Assembly: GCA_905221605.1 (NCBI GenBank)
Contig: CAJNDS010001802.1
Span: 62,001-126,000 of the forward strand
From: Symbiodinium natans
Lineage: Eukaryota > Sar > Dinophyceae > Suessiales > Symbiodiniaceae
Reading direction: 5' to 3'
DNA length: 64,000 nt
The position numbers and the translations under genes were made by a program. This document shows, piece after piece, positions 1 through 13,712 of the stretch (position 1 is the stretch's first letter; the number at the start of each line of letters is the position of its first letter). The notes beneath the pieces were generated by a model, which did no database searches, had not been told where the DNA came from, and saw only the letters and a list, made by a program, of their open reading frames with translations.

Positions 1-61
1 TGACCGCTCTGGTATATGAATCCGCCCCCGACTCTAGCAGAGACCTCAGTGCATTCGAGGT

Positions 62-510
<449 letters not shown>

Positions 511-3500
511 CTTGCAATGCCGTCTGTCCCTGAGCGCTCGTGCACGGATTGCTACACAGAATTGCTTAGGAGGCAGGAACGCACAAATACTTCTCGCAGC
601 CTTCTCCCCCTCACGTGCAATCTTCAAGTTCTGCTGAAAAGCATGCGACGCATGCCGTGTCATCCTTGGGTGGGAGCTGTATCCTGTAGATGGACGTTCC
701 GCATCACATGGCTATGCGCCGACTACACAATGCCTAAGACGTCCCTTCGAGATGTCCCCTTGCCAGCTGACCAGTCTTCATGTTTTGTCCTCTCGAGCTG
801 TAGGCATGAGCCCTGCTGAATTCTCATGCCCAAGGCTGCATGATTATCATGGAACCTCGAAGAGCATGCTGGGCTCTACAGAAGCTGTTGAGCAGCTAGT
901 GAATTTCCCTTGCAATCTTGTGGGGTCCTGCTTTTGGCCTATTTCTCAATTATTTTCTGAGTTTTTCCGTGTATGTGACAGCTGCTCCTGTGAACTCTGC
1001 AACTCAACCGTGTCAGAGGCAGGCGCGGGGGCATGTCCAAAGAGCGTCCACAGCTAGAGAGTCGAGGTGTCAACGATAGTGGCAGCTGGCAAAACCCTTT
1101 AAAACCCCAAAACCCTACATCACACTTCACATGTCTTAGGGGCAAATCATGCGCGCAGGGTGCAGCATGCCGTTGGCCTACGAAGCTTGCACATGTGGCG
1201 AAGTGTTCGGCCAGGGCACCATGTGTGGCCAGCAGCTAAAGTAGATGAATCGATGTCTGAAGGGTCGCTTTTTTTGTCTACCCAAGAAGCGGCGCTTGTG
1301 TTATTGCCCGTCAGGTTGGCCCTGCTCTCTCGGCCTCAGGGCTAAGCATTTCTTATCTGGCAAGTGACTGCGGGAAAGCCTTTCACATCGGGAATCGGCG
1401 CCTCTGGAACGTCTGGAGCTTCTGGAACTTCTGGAGCTCCGGTCTCAGCTGGCAGCTGGGAAAGCATCTCCTTGGCTCTCAGGCGCTCTGTGTCTGTGTC
1501 AGCGGCACTCAGGTTATTCGAGCCACCTCCAGCGCCTTGCTGCAGTCCTCTAGGACCTGTCGCTGGCCGTCTCGGTAGCGGGCGATGTACCTAGGATTTC
1601 AAGGGGGCCTCCGCACAGTCTTCAAACCGGCCTCTGCTCAGTCACTTTTGCTGTCCCAGGTGCCTGATCCTTGGATCCACTTCTCCGCCCTCGGCTTTGC
1701 CCCCTGCAGCAAAGTGTCTGTCTCGGCCCTGCGTCGACGTGAAGTCCTGCCACTATGCTCGCCATCGGATACTCTTGGAACCCGTTAAAGCCCATAATTT
1801 AAAACGCAGATCTAGTCGCGCTGCTCCGTTTGGAAGGGCCACCCTTTGCACACATGCAGAGCTGAAACTGCTGGCCCTTTGAGGAAGCCTTGAGCTGTCC
1901 ATTAACTCCATTGAGCAGTAAGTTCAGCTGCCTCAAGCCTCTGCTGAAGAAGTGAGGCCAAGCTCCTGGGAACATTCGTTTGGTTCACATGGCGACACAA
2001 CGAGGCTTGAGCTCACTTGTGCTCACCTTTGCAATTGCTTCGTTACTTCGTGGCATGCCTGAATGGCTCGAATGGGCATGCGTTTTGTTTGCCTCAAGTG
2101 CTCCGGCTCCACGGTCAGGTGTGTGGCTTCCTGCGGAATGGCACAGTCGCAAAGGACAGAAGCCCAAGGCAAACCTTACCGAAAGTCTTAACGTCTCCGA
2201 ATCAGTCAGCGTGCAAAGATGCACAAAGGATTCGTTGCAAGGTATTGTTAGTATTATTCTTACTACTAGTATTAGTATGATTATTCTGATGATTATGATT
2301 ATTCTTATTATTCTGATGATTATTCTTATTGTTGAGGGCCTATCTTAAGGAATCCAGCAAGAGCATGACAAACCTGATCCCACCTCGGTGGCCGTTCCGG
2401 TGGCTGAGGAGAGGGCCAGCCAAAGCTCCGCGGGAAATTGGTCCCACCTGTGTCGCTACATGGTCTGCTGTCTTCTGCTGCACTCTGAACTCTACAAGCT
2501 ACGCCGTACACCCCTACAGCAACAAAAAGACTCTCACGATTGGCCCTCAGCATGAATGTGCCTTGCTCTCGCTGCCAAATTCCTAGCAAAGCGTGATGCA
2601 ACCAGCCTATCATCTGCTCGCCGCAGCAGGAAGGGTCCAATCCGCTGCGTTTTTACTGCCGCCCTGGCAGGTTTCAAGAGATCGCCAGTACCACAAACAG
2701 GGCAGAACATGTTCGACAATCTCTTTCTACTTCCTACACTTCACACACGCTTGCACGCGTCATCACGCGTGGCTGGACGAATAATTCTCTTGAATGCGGA
2801 TGTGCCCGTACGCGCTGACCAAGCGCGTATTATCAGATCCAGTCGGCTTCCTTGAGCAGGGCATCACGTCGAGCTAAAACTACTTCGGCAAGAGTAGTAT
2901 ATATGGTGGAACCTACGTAGTGCAGTTATGTCCACCTGCTGAACCGGACGGCTGTGAGGAGTATGCCTATGTGTTAAGGCGCTGCCTTCGCTTCTTGGCC
3001 GGTCGCCGTGCTGGTGGCTCCTAAGCCACAACAGCGGCCACATTTCTTGGAGTTCTTGGGACACCTCGTACGATGAAGCGGTGCACCACGCGCGCTTCTT
3101 GCGTCCTCGGAGACCTGGACAGAGAGCCACAAGCCTTTGCTGCAGTGGGACGCGGCCCAAAGCATACCAATCATGCAAGTGAACATAGGGCTTGCGAAGC
3201 TGAGGAGCCATAGGTGTCATAGATGTTGTCTAGCAGCGCAAAGCCGTGGATGAGCAGCAGGTCTTCATTGCTCCTGAGCTGTCCATGTCAAACGAGGCAC
3301 AGCACCTGGCTAGGAGAGTCATGGGCAGCGATCTGGACAGTTTAGAAGGCAAGCGGATGTAAAAGTGCTCGCAGGCCTTGACCTCAAAGATCCCCGAAAA
3401 TCCTCAAGGTGTGGGGCCAGGGATCTTGTCACCATAGTTGTTGAACACCTCTTCGCCCGCAGCCACGCCTGTCTCGCCTTGCAAAACGCTCGTGTCACGT

Positions 3501-6500
3501 CTGTCATGTTTCAGACCCATATCCCTCACCGAGCTTTCTTCAGCGAGCCTGCAGTGAAGGTGACATGCGTATCATCTGCCGACCAAACCTTTGATGTCTC
3601 AGTAAGGCATTATTCCACCGTTAGCCCGGCGATGAAAGGAACCGACCGCAGGCAGAAAGAGTTTACGGCCATTCCTGATGTGGTGATGTAGGAGCAGCAC
3701 ACGAGTTTGCGCAAGGGCTTCAATGGCTTAGCGGCAATCTGGGTGCCACTTCGATGGTTGGTAAAGTCCATGAACCTTGGCTTCTCATGGCTTCTCCCCG
3801 CTGGAAACTGTGCGAAACATTGCCATTTCAAAACATGAATGCAAAGAAATCCGCAAGTGAAAAAAAGGAAGATGAATCATGATGATAGCATCTGCCCTGT
3901 TATTTCGTTCAAAGCACGGCACCATCGCACCCTCACCGTCGGATTCCTCCTGCACAGGCCAGAAATCCATGCCAAGCAGCAGCGACTCGGAGCCTAGCCT
4001 AACCGCCGACAAGGAACAACGATTTCCCCTCAAGAACAATTTGGAGGTGCCAGGTGACGTTATGCTGCTCACCACGTTAGGCATGTAGCACCGTTCGGGT
4101 TCCACGACGGGGCGCCCGTCGGGCTCTTTTGCCCAAGTGCTTCGGCCTCCATCTCCTCCTCGGCGGACCGACGCCAACCTCTGTGAGCCCACATTGCCCA
4201 CGCGCTAGATACATCGAGTAGCCGTCCAATCGCTGCGAATGCATAATACCCGCTAGCTGTACTCACAAGTGACTTGGACCTGTGAGCAAGTCCGGCGTCA
4301 ATGCGGAGAGCGATGGATGGGGCCGCATGTGTCCACAGACTTGCAGGTGAACCATCTCTCATGCGAACAAACCGTCGTTTAGTGATCTTGAATTGTTTGA
4401 ATTGAAGCCTGACAAGCAAGCACCCACTGCCGATAACAGCTGCCATGTGCAACCGATGACCGAGGCAGCCTACTCCACTGTGGCAGACTAACGGCATGCA
4501 ACGGTCATGTATGAAAGACCAGGCGCGATAATCGGAGCTCTTGCCATGCGATGCCAGAGCAGTCGGAAACCGCCGGGAGAACCACACAGCGTACGCCCAC
4601 AGGAGCATCTGAGATCATCTGGCACTGGGCCGTTTTGTTCCAAGTCTAAGCACTTGCTTTCAGGTTTGCCACACGCACCACAAGGCACAGGAGGCCAATT
4701 CGCTCAGAATTTGATTTCGGCCAAGATGCATCGAAAGTGTACTGCTCGCCTCACATGTGAGCAAGTCGGAAGCCACGGCTCTCTCACTTGCACGACGTGC
4801 ATCCCTCCAAAGCGTCACCATCGTGCACTCCCTGAGCAAGTCTGCACATTGTGGAGAGTCACCGGTTGGCTGAAAGTTTGAAAGGAAGTTGTGTCTTTCT
4901 TTGCTATTGCCTGGTAGCCTGCATGAACACCTGAAAAACTGCACCCAGTACTACCTAGTACTGCTGACATACTGTTGGCCCGTGATTCTGTCTCGGTCTT
5001 GTACTAGTACAGTATGTGTTGTGCACGTCGAAAATCGTCGAACGACACGTTTCAAAGCCGGGCATCCGAAAATCTCCGGATTCGTCTGCCTGAGCTTCGG
5101 CACAACGGCGTTGAAGTCGGACTCCAACCTTTCGGGGAGCGGCGATGTGTCTTCCGTTTGTTTCCCTTGGAGTGCACGTCTGGATTGTGGCGACTTCTGG
5201 GCTTTGGCTCCACTGAGCTCTTCGCGAGGAGCGCTCGTCCTCTACAGCAGCTGCCAGGTTGGTGCCCTGGAGCATGGCGCCTCGGAGAAGTGTTGTGGGT
5301 GGTCGCTGTGTAGCATGGCCCTGCATTCCTTTGTCTTTCGGTGTCGTCCAAGTCACGCAAGGCTGGCGGCCAGCCCACGGGGGATGGTGCCGTGGCTGGC
5401 AGTGTAGCAGCATAGGCCGCCCTGACAAGCACGCTCCCGTTGCACAAGCAGGTTGGCTGAGAGACCCCTACTCACTTTATGGCGGTGGGTTTCAACAGTT
5501 GGTGCGGTGCAACTCATTCTATTTTCGACAGCGCTCGAAGAGATTGAAGCCCAGTCTTTGGGACCGAGGTGCCGCGGGTGCTCCTTGCTTGTACGTGCCG
5601 AGATCAAGTCCAGCAGGAAGACCATCTTGTCGGAGACTTGACTCTTGCCGTCCTCGAATGACTTCGAGTGATGCGGGTGTCTTAAACACCTCTACCGTTA
5701 ACGATCTCTGGACCTCGCCTCTCTCCTGGGGAAAGCAGCCAGGCAGGCTTGACCTGAGGCAGCCAGGGCCCCAACACAACGCCCCAGAGATGCAAAGCAC
5801 CGAAACTTCGACCTTCAGATTTCCAAAATTTCTGGCACCGGGTTTCATGTAATTTCCTTTTCGCCACTCTACGAAACGAGGCCCCAGACAGTTTTCCAGG
5901 GGTAGCCCACGAGCGGCACTCCTGCAGTTTAGTACATTAACCCAGCTGTGCAACCCAACAGAGCATCAAGTGCCGTTCCGTTCCTTCCGCATTCCAGGGT
6001 GGCAAATGGCGCCCCCCGCCTCTAGAGACAGAAACTCAACCCTTCGGCTGTTTGGAATAATTAGTATATTGTGTGGCTGGTCGAGCTTTACAGGAGAAGA
6101 TTTTAAGGCCTGGAGCTCTGCAGCTTTAAGGCCTTCAGCTTCAGGGCCTCATGCTCTCAGACTTAGAAGCCCAAGGCCTGAAGCCCGGGCCCCCAAAATC
6201 TGGCGATTAAGCGTTTGATTTGGCGTCTGGAGAGATGACCCAGAGACTAAAGCGATCACAACATTACTAACCTCACCAAACCATGTGGGGGTTTACGAAA
6301 ATAAGGGACCCTGAATATCAACCCCCAAATAGTAGGATTCCCGTATAATCAGGTTACCCCCCCCAATATTCGGAAAAACCCCCCCCATGTGCAAAATGCA
6401 GTGCAAGGAGCCTACGGCGCTCTCCCAAGCCTTGTGAGAGGAGAAAACACATCTCTGCGGAACCTGCGCAAGGACGACCGGTCTGAATCTTAGTATGGAA

Positions 6501-6900
6501 GGAGGGAATGAGGAGCCTATATACGCCCTTGAAGGGTACATATGGAGCCCTGATTCCCTCATTCCCTAGTAAGAAGCAAGGGGTTTCGTGCCCTCAGCTG
6601 AAGTTGGCGCAGGGGCTGGGAGGAGACGAGAGTTGGGCTGGGTGCCTTGGCGATCACCTCGCCTTGACAGATGGCGGCCCCTCGCACCTTATGAACTACA
6701 AGCACAGCAGTCAACCAAAGGGGACACAAAAGGCGCTGGCAAGGAACCATGAATCGCTAGCAAAGCTAGCATGTCAGAGCTTGGTTTGTTTTTGGAAGTC
6801 GTTGCTGAATTCAGGCCAGGCACGAAAACGCCCCGCTCCTGCGGAGATGGCCAGCAAACAGCCGCTGCTAGCTTATGCTTTTCCATGGGCTTCTACGTGC
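511..6900. other. Long stretch with no assignable gene
   Basis: No frame here gives a recognisable protein and I could not join exons with confidence. Two short frames have coding-like composition: 3365-3691 on the plus strand and 3785-4201 on the minus strand, the latter opposed by an equally plausible plus frame. A simple AT-rich trinucleotide-like patch (ATT/ATG) lies at 2226-2335. GC content is close to that of the rest of the window. Short exons of an unknown protein could be hidden here. Confidence 0.5.
6295..6350 (-). repeat. Dispersed repeat fragment with CCTACTATTTGGGG core
   Basis: On the minus strand this reads through the core CCTACTATTTGGGG followed by TTGATATTCAGGGTCCC. The same core with matching upstream bases occurs on the plus strand near 28930-28955. 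Two copies with about 30 related bases in one window suggest a dispersed repeat family rather than chance. Confidence 0.5.
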
Positions 6901-7010
6901 TAAACCCTAAGCCCTAAACCCTAAACCCTAAACCCTATAAACCCTATAAACATTCTATAAACCCAAACCCTATAAACCCTAGAAGCCCTATAAACCCTAA
7001 ACCCTAAATT
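6901..7010. repeat. Degenerate telomere-type CCCTAAA block
   Basis: A run of CCCTAAA units, many altered to CCCTATAAA, followed by isolated CCCTAAAC motifs near 7190-7220. The unit equals the TTTAGGG telomere repeat of plants and dinoflagellates. Its decay contrasts with the perfect array at 47886-47962, so this is an older interstitial block. Confidence 0.85.
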
Positions 7011-7329
7011 CCCACCCAGGCCTACTTAGGCCGTACCCACCCTTTTCTAGGGTGCCTGGACCCAGCACTACACCCGACAGCCATTAACACCATCGCTTGG
7101 ACTTACTATGCAAGCCTAAAGAGTTGTGTTGAGTGTGAGTAACCCCGCTTGGGGTACCCTTTCTCCGATTCTGAAGTATTATGAAGAAACCCTAAACCTG
7201 GCGACCAACCCTAAACATGGCGACCTGTCCAAAAGTGGCTTCGGCACGTCGCCCCTGGGCCCAGGCGCCGCAAGGCAGGTCAGCGTGGGCGATTGAAAAG
7301 CCCACTACCAAACCCAAAAACCTGCCGCC

Positions 7330-7605
7330 CCCCCTTTGGCCTTCCTTGGCCCCCCTTTGGCCCCCCTTTGGCCCCTCTCCTTTGGCCCCCCTCTTTGGCC
7401 CCCTTTGGCCCCCTTTACCCCCCTTTCTTTGGCCCTCGCCCCCCTGACCCCACTTTCCCTCTTTGACCCCTTTGGCCCCCCTTTGGCCCCCCTTTTGGCC
7501 CCGCTTTGGCCCGCCTTTGACCCGCTTTGACCCTCCTTGGCCTCATTTGGCCCCCTTTACCCTTCTTTGACCCTCCTTCGCCCCCTTTGGCCCCCTACCC
7601 CTTCT
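7330..7605. repeat. C/T-rich minisatellite (CCCCTTTGG unit)
   Basis: Roughly thirty imperfect copies of a 9-10 base unit close to CCCCCTTTGG. One strand is nearly all pyrimidine apart from the GG of each unit. Proline-leucine-tryptophan frames across it are repeat artefacts. Confidence 0.9.
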
Positions 7606-7979
7606 GGGTTTAAAGCTGTCAGCCTGGAAACTAAACAAGAAATATCTCCTACCAAACTCACTAAGCCCCCTTGTTAAAGGATGGGGGTGGGAAGTGGAAA
7701 TTTAGGGCGTTAGCCCGAAACCCGAAAAGGAGAAAAGTTGGGTGGATGCCTGCGTAAGTAGGGGGTGCGAAAAATAGAACAACCCCACCTTTCTGGTTGT
7801 GGTGGCCCCAGCTTCAATATACGCCGCCGCGACATATGCCGCCCCCTCACACCCCTGGGCACATTTCTTACTTGATCACTCTGTACAGCCCTGGGCTCCT
7901 CCTTGGACTCCTCCGGTGCCGCAGCCGCCACACGCAGCCTTCGACCCGACAATCCGACAGCTCGGGCTCATGGCTGCGT

Positions 7980-8135
7980 AGTATAGCTACTGCGAAGTTA
8001 CTACAAGGTTACTACTTAGTTACTACGATGCTACTACTAAGTTACTGATTACTACTAAGTTAATACCAGGTTACTACTAAGTTTCTACTAAGTTACTACT
8101 AAGTTTCTACTGAGTTCTTATGAAGTTTCTACGGA
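7980..8135. repeat. 11-base minisatellite (GTTACTACTAA)
   Basis: About a dozen imperfect copies of GTTACTACTAA with variants such as GTTTCTACTAA. No coding frame is supported. Confidence 0.85.
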
Positions 8136-10463
8136 TAGGCAGAGACGTTCTCAGAGACCTACAGAAACGGGTGCGCGGCTTGCCCGGGCCTGTCCAGGCC
8201 CTGTGCACCAGACTCGGCGAGCCAAGCCCGGAGTTGGACCACGGACCTTTTATGGCTCTTTGGGATGTTGCAGGACACGAGCTTCGTGTCCTGAAATAAA
8301 ACTACTTTCACGGAACTTTCGCGGTCGCGTTGCGGGTTTCTGCTATCAGTGCAACTTTCAAACCTTGAATCCCTGAACTTCCGAGCATGTGACAGGAGGG
8401 TGCCGCATCTGGGAGGTATGAGTCCCGGTAAATCATCAGTCGTTAGTCTAGATCCTGACCCCTCAACTAAAACCCCGTAGACTCGTAGACCTTTCAAAAC
8501 CTCTTAGGCCATAGATGCCCATAGTTCCGGACCGTCTAAGATGAGCACCGTCCTTGCAATGATTTATGCGCGACTTACGTGGGACTTACGAAGATCTTTG
8601 GTGAAAAGCCCCTGGCCTAAGAACTTCAGACTTTGGATTCCAAGTTGTTTAAGCAGCGGATTTCGGATGGGCAGTCCAGCAGGAATTTGAGGTAGGACAG
8701 AACCTGGAAGACATCAGAACTATCGCGAAACATGATTTGCTGTCGTTGCGCCATCACGGATATTTCGCGCAGGCAAATTCGAGTTGTGCGCATCACGGCG
8801 TACTACAGCTTCCACAAGGACGCCCGATTATCAACCACCTCTGGATAAGCTTGACTTCCTCTGCCCCGGCACTATTTTCTGGGGCAAACATGATTTTTCC
8901 GCCTGAGTTTGCAAGTGATCTGTCTTCTGTTCTCGATTCTACTTATGATTCTGCTTTCCGGTTTCCTGCATTCGTCTCCAAAGTTCGACGGCTGAGAAGG
9001 CGTGGCAGTATGGGACAAGTAAGAGGGGGGATGGTCCATGTTTGAAGCTCTCGGTCCCTTTCATGTGCCGTCGAGTCGCTCGTCCTCCTCAGCAACAGCT
9101 GCCATGCTCGTGGCCACGTGTTGAGGCCAAGCGGCCACCTTGTAGTGCCAGTCTGGCTACGTCTGGCTATGTCTGGCCTTGTCCTGCCGAGCTCAGAGAG
9201 CATGATCTGGCTTCATTCGCTGCTCATTGCCATGTGAAACCACATAACTTGACTGGCCAGGCGCAACTCCCACTCATCGACTGGCATGATCTAACGCCGT
9301 CAAAGTCACCTTCCCTTCCATGCCAACGCAGTCTAGATCCGTAGCGCGTGATGCTTTTGACTCTTCACTGGCAGCACAGTTTGTTGCCAACGAACCATCA
9401 GGAAACCTTGACCAACACTTCAGCGGACAGCCTGAATCCTGTCCTGTCACTTCCTCCCTACATGCTGGAATTCAGCGCGTGAAACGATGCTGGCAGTCGC
9501 TGGCTCAGAGCTGTGGAGCTGTGGCGCCTGATCGGCCAGGAAGAACAATGAACAAATTCTGAAGCAGTCTGACACTTGCACATCCGACCCTTCGGAATCT
9601 CTTCGCGTGTTTCTGTTGCCCATCCCCCTTCGCCCCTCTGCACCGAACAGGACAACGCCATTTGTTCAGTTTCAGCCGGATGGGCACTCCCCATGTACAA
9701 GTATTCAACCGTAGCCCGAGGCCCCCCCCCTCTTCTAGGATCTGCTTGCACCGACACAGGAGTGCACTGAAGTGTGATATGCGAGCTTTTTCATCCACAA
9801 GATAAATCACGAATGCCAGCTTGGCAGATGCGGGTTACGAGACAAGGTGACGTTTCTGGAGGTACTATACTCAGGCAAGCAGCCAGTAGTACCCAGACCC
9901 GGCTATGTCTAAGCAAACCTCGACAGGCTTACCGCACAACGATGCAAACATCTGCAAACAGTATGCCTGTATGCAGTGCGTATGGCACCTCCAAGAGACA
10001 TGGCAGACAAGGCCAAGGCTCAAAACTTTGGAGATCTTGGAACTCCACACGTCGCCCATTGGATGAGAAATTGCAGGTTTCGGAGAGGGTCATTCCTTTG
10101 AAACCGCCACGAAGAAGTCCGCAATACGACCCTCATGTCGCCAGCAAGCGGTCTTAGGCTTGCAACACGGCTGGGCTAGAAGCATCACGAAGTGCAAAGT
10201 GTTATTGTTGCAGAAACACGCTTGGACATGCGTATGCGTGGTCTGCTGATCCACGCCGGAGGGTCCAAAAAATAGAACAATCATCAGCTCAGACTCTCAG
10301 ATTCGACAGTCTGGGGGGCCCCCCCCCCTTTGTTTGCACGTAAAGCCTGCTTAGGCCTACAGAACGAAAACCGGCACCATGCCGATACGGGGCAGGTGCC
10401 GGTAAAACTGAGTGAACGGTGGTTCCTCTATGCCGCGCTGTAGCTTTCTAAGTAGCCAACAGC
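8136..10463. other. No assignable gene
   Basis: No family match and no convincing exon chain. This lies just 3' of the ankyrin gene on the minus strand and may contain its 3' UTR near 10300-10463. Confidence 0.5.
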
Positions 10464-13400
10464 TCAGATAGAAAAGCTGGTTGCGTGATCATCAAAGATC
10501 TGCTGCACTCTGGCATGCCGCGCCAATTGTGCGGGCGTGCGTCCCCGCTTGTTTCGAATCTCAGGGTCTGCATGTAAATCCAGAAGGTGCTGCACCATGC
10601 GATCGGCGCCAAAAAATGCTGCGTGGCCAAGAGCTGTTGTGCTCAAGTCAGCAGTGAACCTGATACCTGCGAGCGTCTTGTCTCGAACCACGAGCACATG
10701 TGCACGGCAAACCCACTCCAGCAGATTGAAGAGGCCACTGGTTCTGCAAGGCTGGTTGATGTCGGCCTGAGGCTTTGGAGACTTGAACTCACATGCACCG
10801 CGCCCGTCGGCATTTGTCTGGTGAATACGATGCGAAGAGTGGACCACACACCCCGACATGCCCTGGCCTTGTTCTGGATGAGCAGGGTCAGCTGCTCAAG
10901 ACAATGAGGATTGCTGGCGGCTGTATTCGCCAGGCATGCGAGCGGGCCCATGCCAGTGCCACCTGAAGACCTTTGTTGCTTTATCGCGGCTTCACCCAGA
11001 GAATGCCATACCCAACAACCTGAAAGAAATACACGTGGAACGCAGAATGGCCGTGGCATCAAGGCTATTGAGCCCTTTGGCGTCAGAGCTTCCCACCCCT
11101 GTTTCCCCTCCTCTCGTGAACCCGAAACTCCTTCCAGGGCGTGGCGCTTGCACCGAAAGTTTGCCCGGTGCCGGCGCCCCCCTCTGCGGAACCGAGAGGG
11201 GCTTCCGGGACTCTCCTGATGTGAACTGCTGGGATGCCCAACTCTGGGACTGCCTAGGCTAGCCACCGGCACATCCTGCATACTCCAAAAACCCCTTTCC
11301 ACCCCTAGGCCCGAAGCACAGGAGGACGCGCAGCGTTTAACAAGCTCCAGAAAGCCACTTGCGGAATGCGCTGCCCTGCATGCCTACAGTATTAGATGGC
11401 TAAACCTGAGTTCATGAAAGTGTCCTCAATTAACTGCAGATCAACACCATGGTGCATCAGCCATCAGCTAGCTGGCCGACATCTTGAGTCAAGGTGCAAG
11501 TTCACTTCAGCACCCAGCTCGATCAGCTTCGAAGTGACCTTGACCAAGGCGACCGGATGGTCGTCTACCCCGTGCTGCAACCAGACATCACGTGCAATCA
11601 GCCGCTTGAGCACGCTAATGCCGCCTCACAAAATCACACCACCCCCGTACTTGAGCATCTTGGGAGACAGGGGGCAGCCACCGACGCTTGACGGCTACAT
11701 GCGGAAGCCAGCGGGGACATCAAGCATGGAGGCAGCCTGAGAAAAGGACGCAACAATGCAGCAAACCATCGCGACCAGGTGTCCTCACTACAGCGGCTTG
11801 CCATCTGAATTCCGATGATGTCGTACCAATTCAATGGAAGCGGCCTTAAGTTAACGTCTGCCCTGTGCTCTACCAGCATCGTCACCGCTGACGTGGTGTG
11901 GCAGAGTCCAAGCACCTGAGCGGAAGACTGGGCCATCCGACGTCACAGCAGCACAACGAACTTGCAAGGGTGCAGCTGAGGCACGGGAATCTTCAACAAG
12001 GAGTCTGTGCTGTTGGGGTCAGCCTGCAACTGGAGGAGCTCAGCCACAGCCAGCTCATCTCTACCAATAGTTGCCAAATGCAATGGGGTCCATCCATCTT
12101 CCACACCGACCTGCACGCGGAGTTTGCGGTTCTACGTAGCAGCACAGCTGGCTGTGCCAGCTGCAAAGGTACGGTACACTGACAATGATACTGCCTCGGG
12201 CATGGCGCGCAGCCTGGACTGAATAGGCGCGCCCTGCGCCGCCAGGGCACGCACCAAGCCAGCGTCCTCAGAGGAACCCTGCCCTGTACGACATGCTCAA
12301 TCAGGACTCCGCGACTGTTCGGGCGGAAGGGAGTGCCTTTACAATCAATTGCCGCCCCCTCCCCCCCCCGCCCCTCAACGTTGCCGCGAAGAGGGCCCAA
12401 ATCGGCTTCGGCTGTGAGGGAGAGGGGAGTGGGGCACATTAGAGGAAATGCGCAATTTGAAAGGTCACTGTAGCTAAACCCGGAAGGAACCAGCGTCAGC
12501 GGTGTTATAACTTTTCTGCAGTCCCGGCAGCTAGATGACGTCTCGAATTAGAACTGATCTGTTGCCAAACACACACACAGACAGACAAATACAAAAAAAG
12601 AAAACAGACAGAGCTCATGCTTGAAAACACATGGATCCGTTGGTGCAACCAGCTTCGGGTTTCTGCTTAAAGGTTTAGGGATGTTTGGGGCTTATCGTCT
12701 TAGGGTCTTGAAAATTAGGGCTTATGAGATTTGCTTTAGAGTAGCTTTGGGCTGGAACGCCCCTGAATCAAATCGGGGTTAAGACACGGCGACTCTACCC
12801 GGGGCGAAAACGCATGTACGTGCGGACATGAACGCAAGCAACTTTTTGCAAGTTTAGGTCAGCTAGGAGTGCGCTACATACCTCCGTCGTTGACGTTGAC
12901 GCTCAGGAATTCGGCGACGCCGTCGACGCAATTGACGCCCTAGGTGCCTTTGGCGCCTTAACACCATGCACATCTGCGGTCTCTGCATTTCGATTCTGGG
13001 TCTTCGCGTCTTCGTGCCAAAAACTACGCACAGCTGCCAAGTGGCTTGAGAGCGCTTAAAGTCCAAAACATGTATCGGATTTTACCAACAAGAGCAAGTC
13101 AACCTTCAAGCCTGGGCAACATAAACTTTCGTGCCAGTGACTCCAGAGAGAGCAGCGCAAGCCATGGCCCCCATACCATGTGTCTGACGTACGGCAGCCT
13201 CCGGAACACCAACATGCTGCTTGCGTGCTTGCACCGGGTGGATTTTACCTGGCCGCACCCTGCGGCACATAAAGTTCAAAGTCCCACACTCGCAATGAGT
13301 AACTCATTAGACAATGCGTGTAGCGTATCGGTGTGCTCGTACGGCCTAGATGCTTGCAAGAACCTAGAATGGGCGGGGCAATATACCCCTTAGCGGAGTT

Positions 13401-13545
13401 GTGAAAAAAACTCGTCAACCGTCCAGTACGTTTGGTTGAGATCATCGTCAACACCTGGTTAGCTGGACTACTGCTACTGCTACTGCTACTGCTACTGCTA
13501 CTGCTACTGCTACTGCTACTGCTACTGCTACTGCTCCTACTGCTC

Positions 13546-13587
<42 letters not shown>

Positions 13588-13674
13588 ATAATAATGAGCT
13601 ACTTCTATTAAACTACTAAACTACTACTAAACTACTACTAAACTACTACTAAACTACTACTAAACTACTACTAA

Positions 13675-13712
<38 letters not shown>

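Noticed and set aside
2534..2719. Minus frame starting MSNMFCPVCGTGDLL, like the N-terminus of a zinc-ribbon RNA polymerase subunit
   Set aside because: Only one CxxC is present and nothing further matches; no second exon could be found.
6487..6572. Possible hairpin built on GGGAATGAGG and its complement
   Set aside because: Only the outer ten bases pair well; the rest needs many gaps, unlike the clean hairpin at 42660.
11641..11700. Apparent frameshift in an ankyrin repeat (ASVAA followed by MLKYGGG in another frame)
   Set aside because: The region is explained by a GT donor at 11681 and an acceptor at 11539, which keep phase without any indel.
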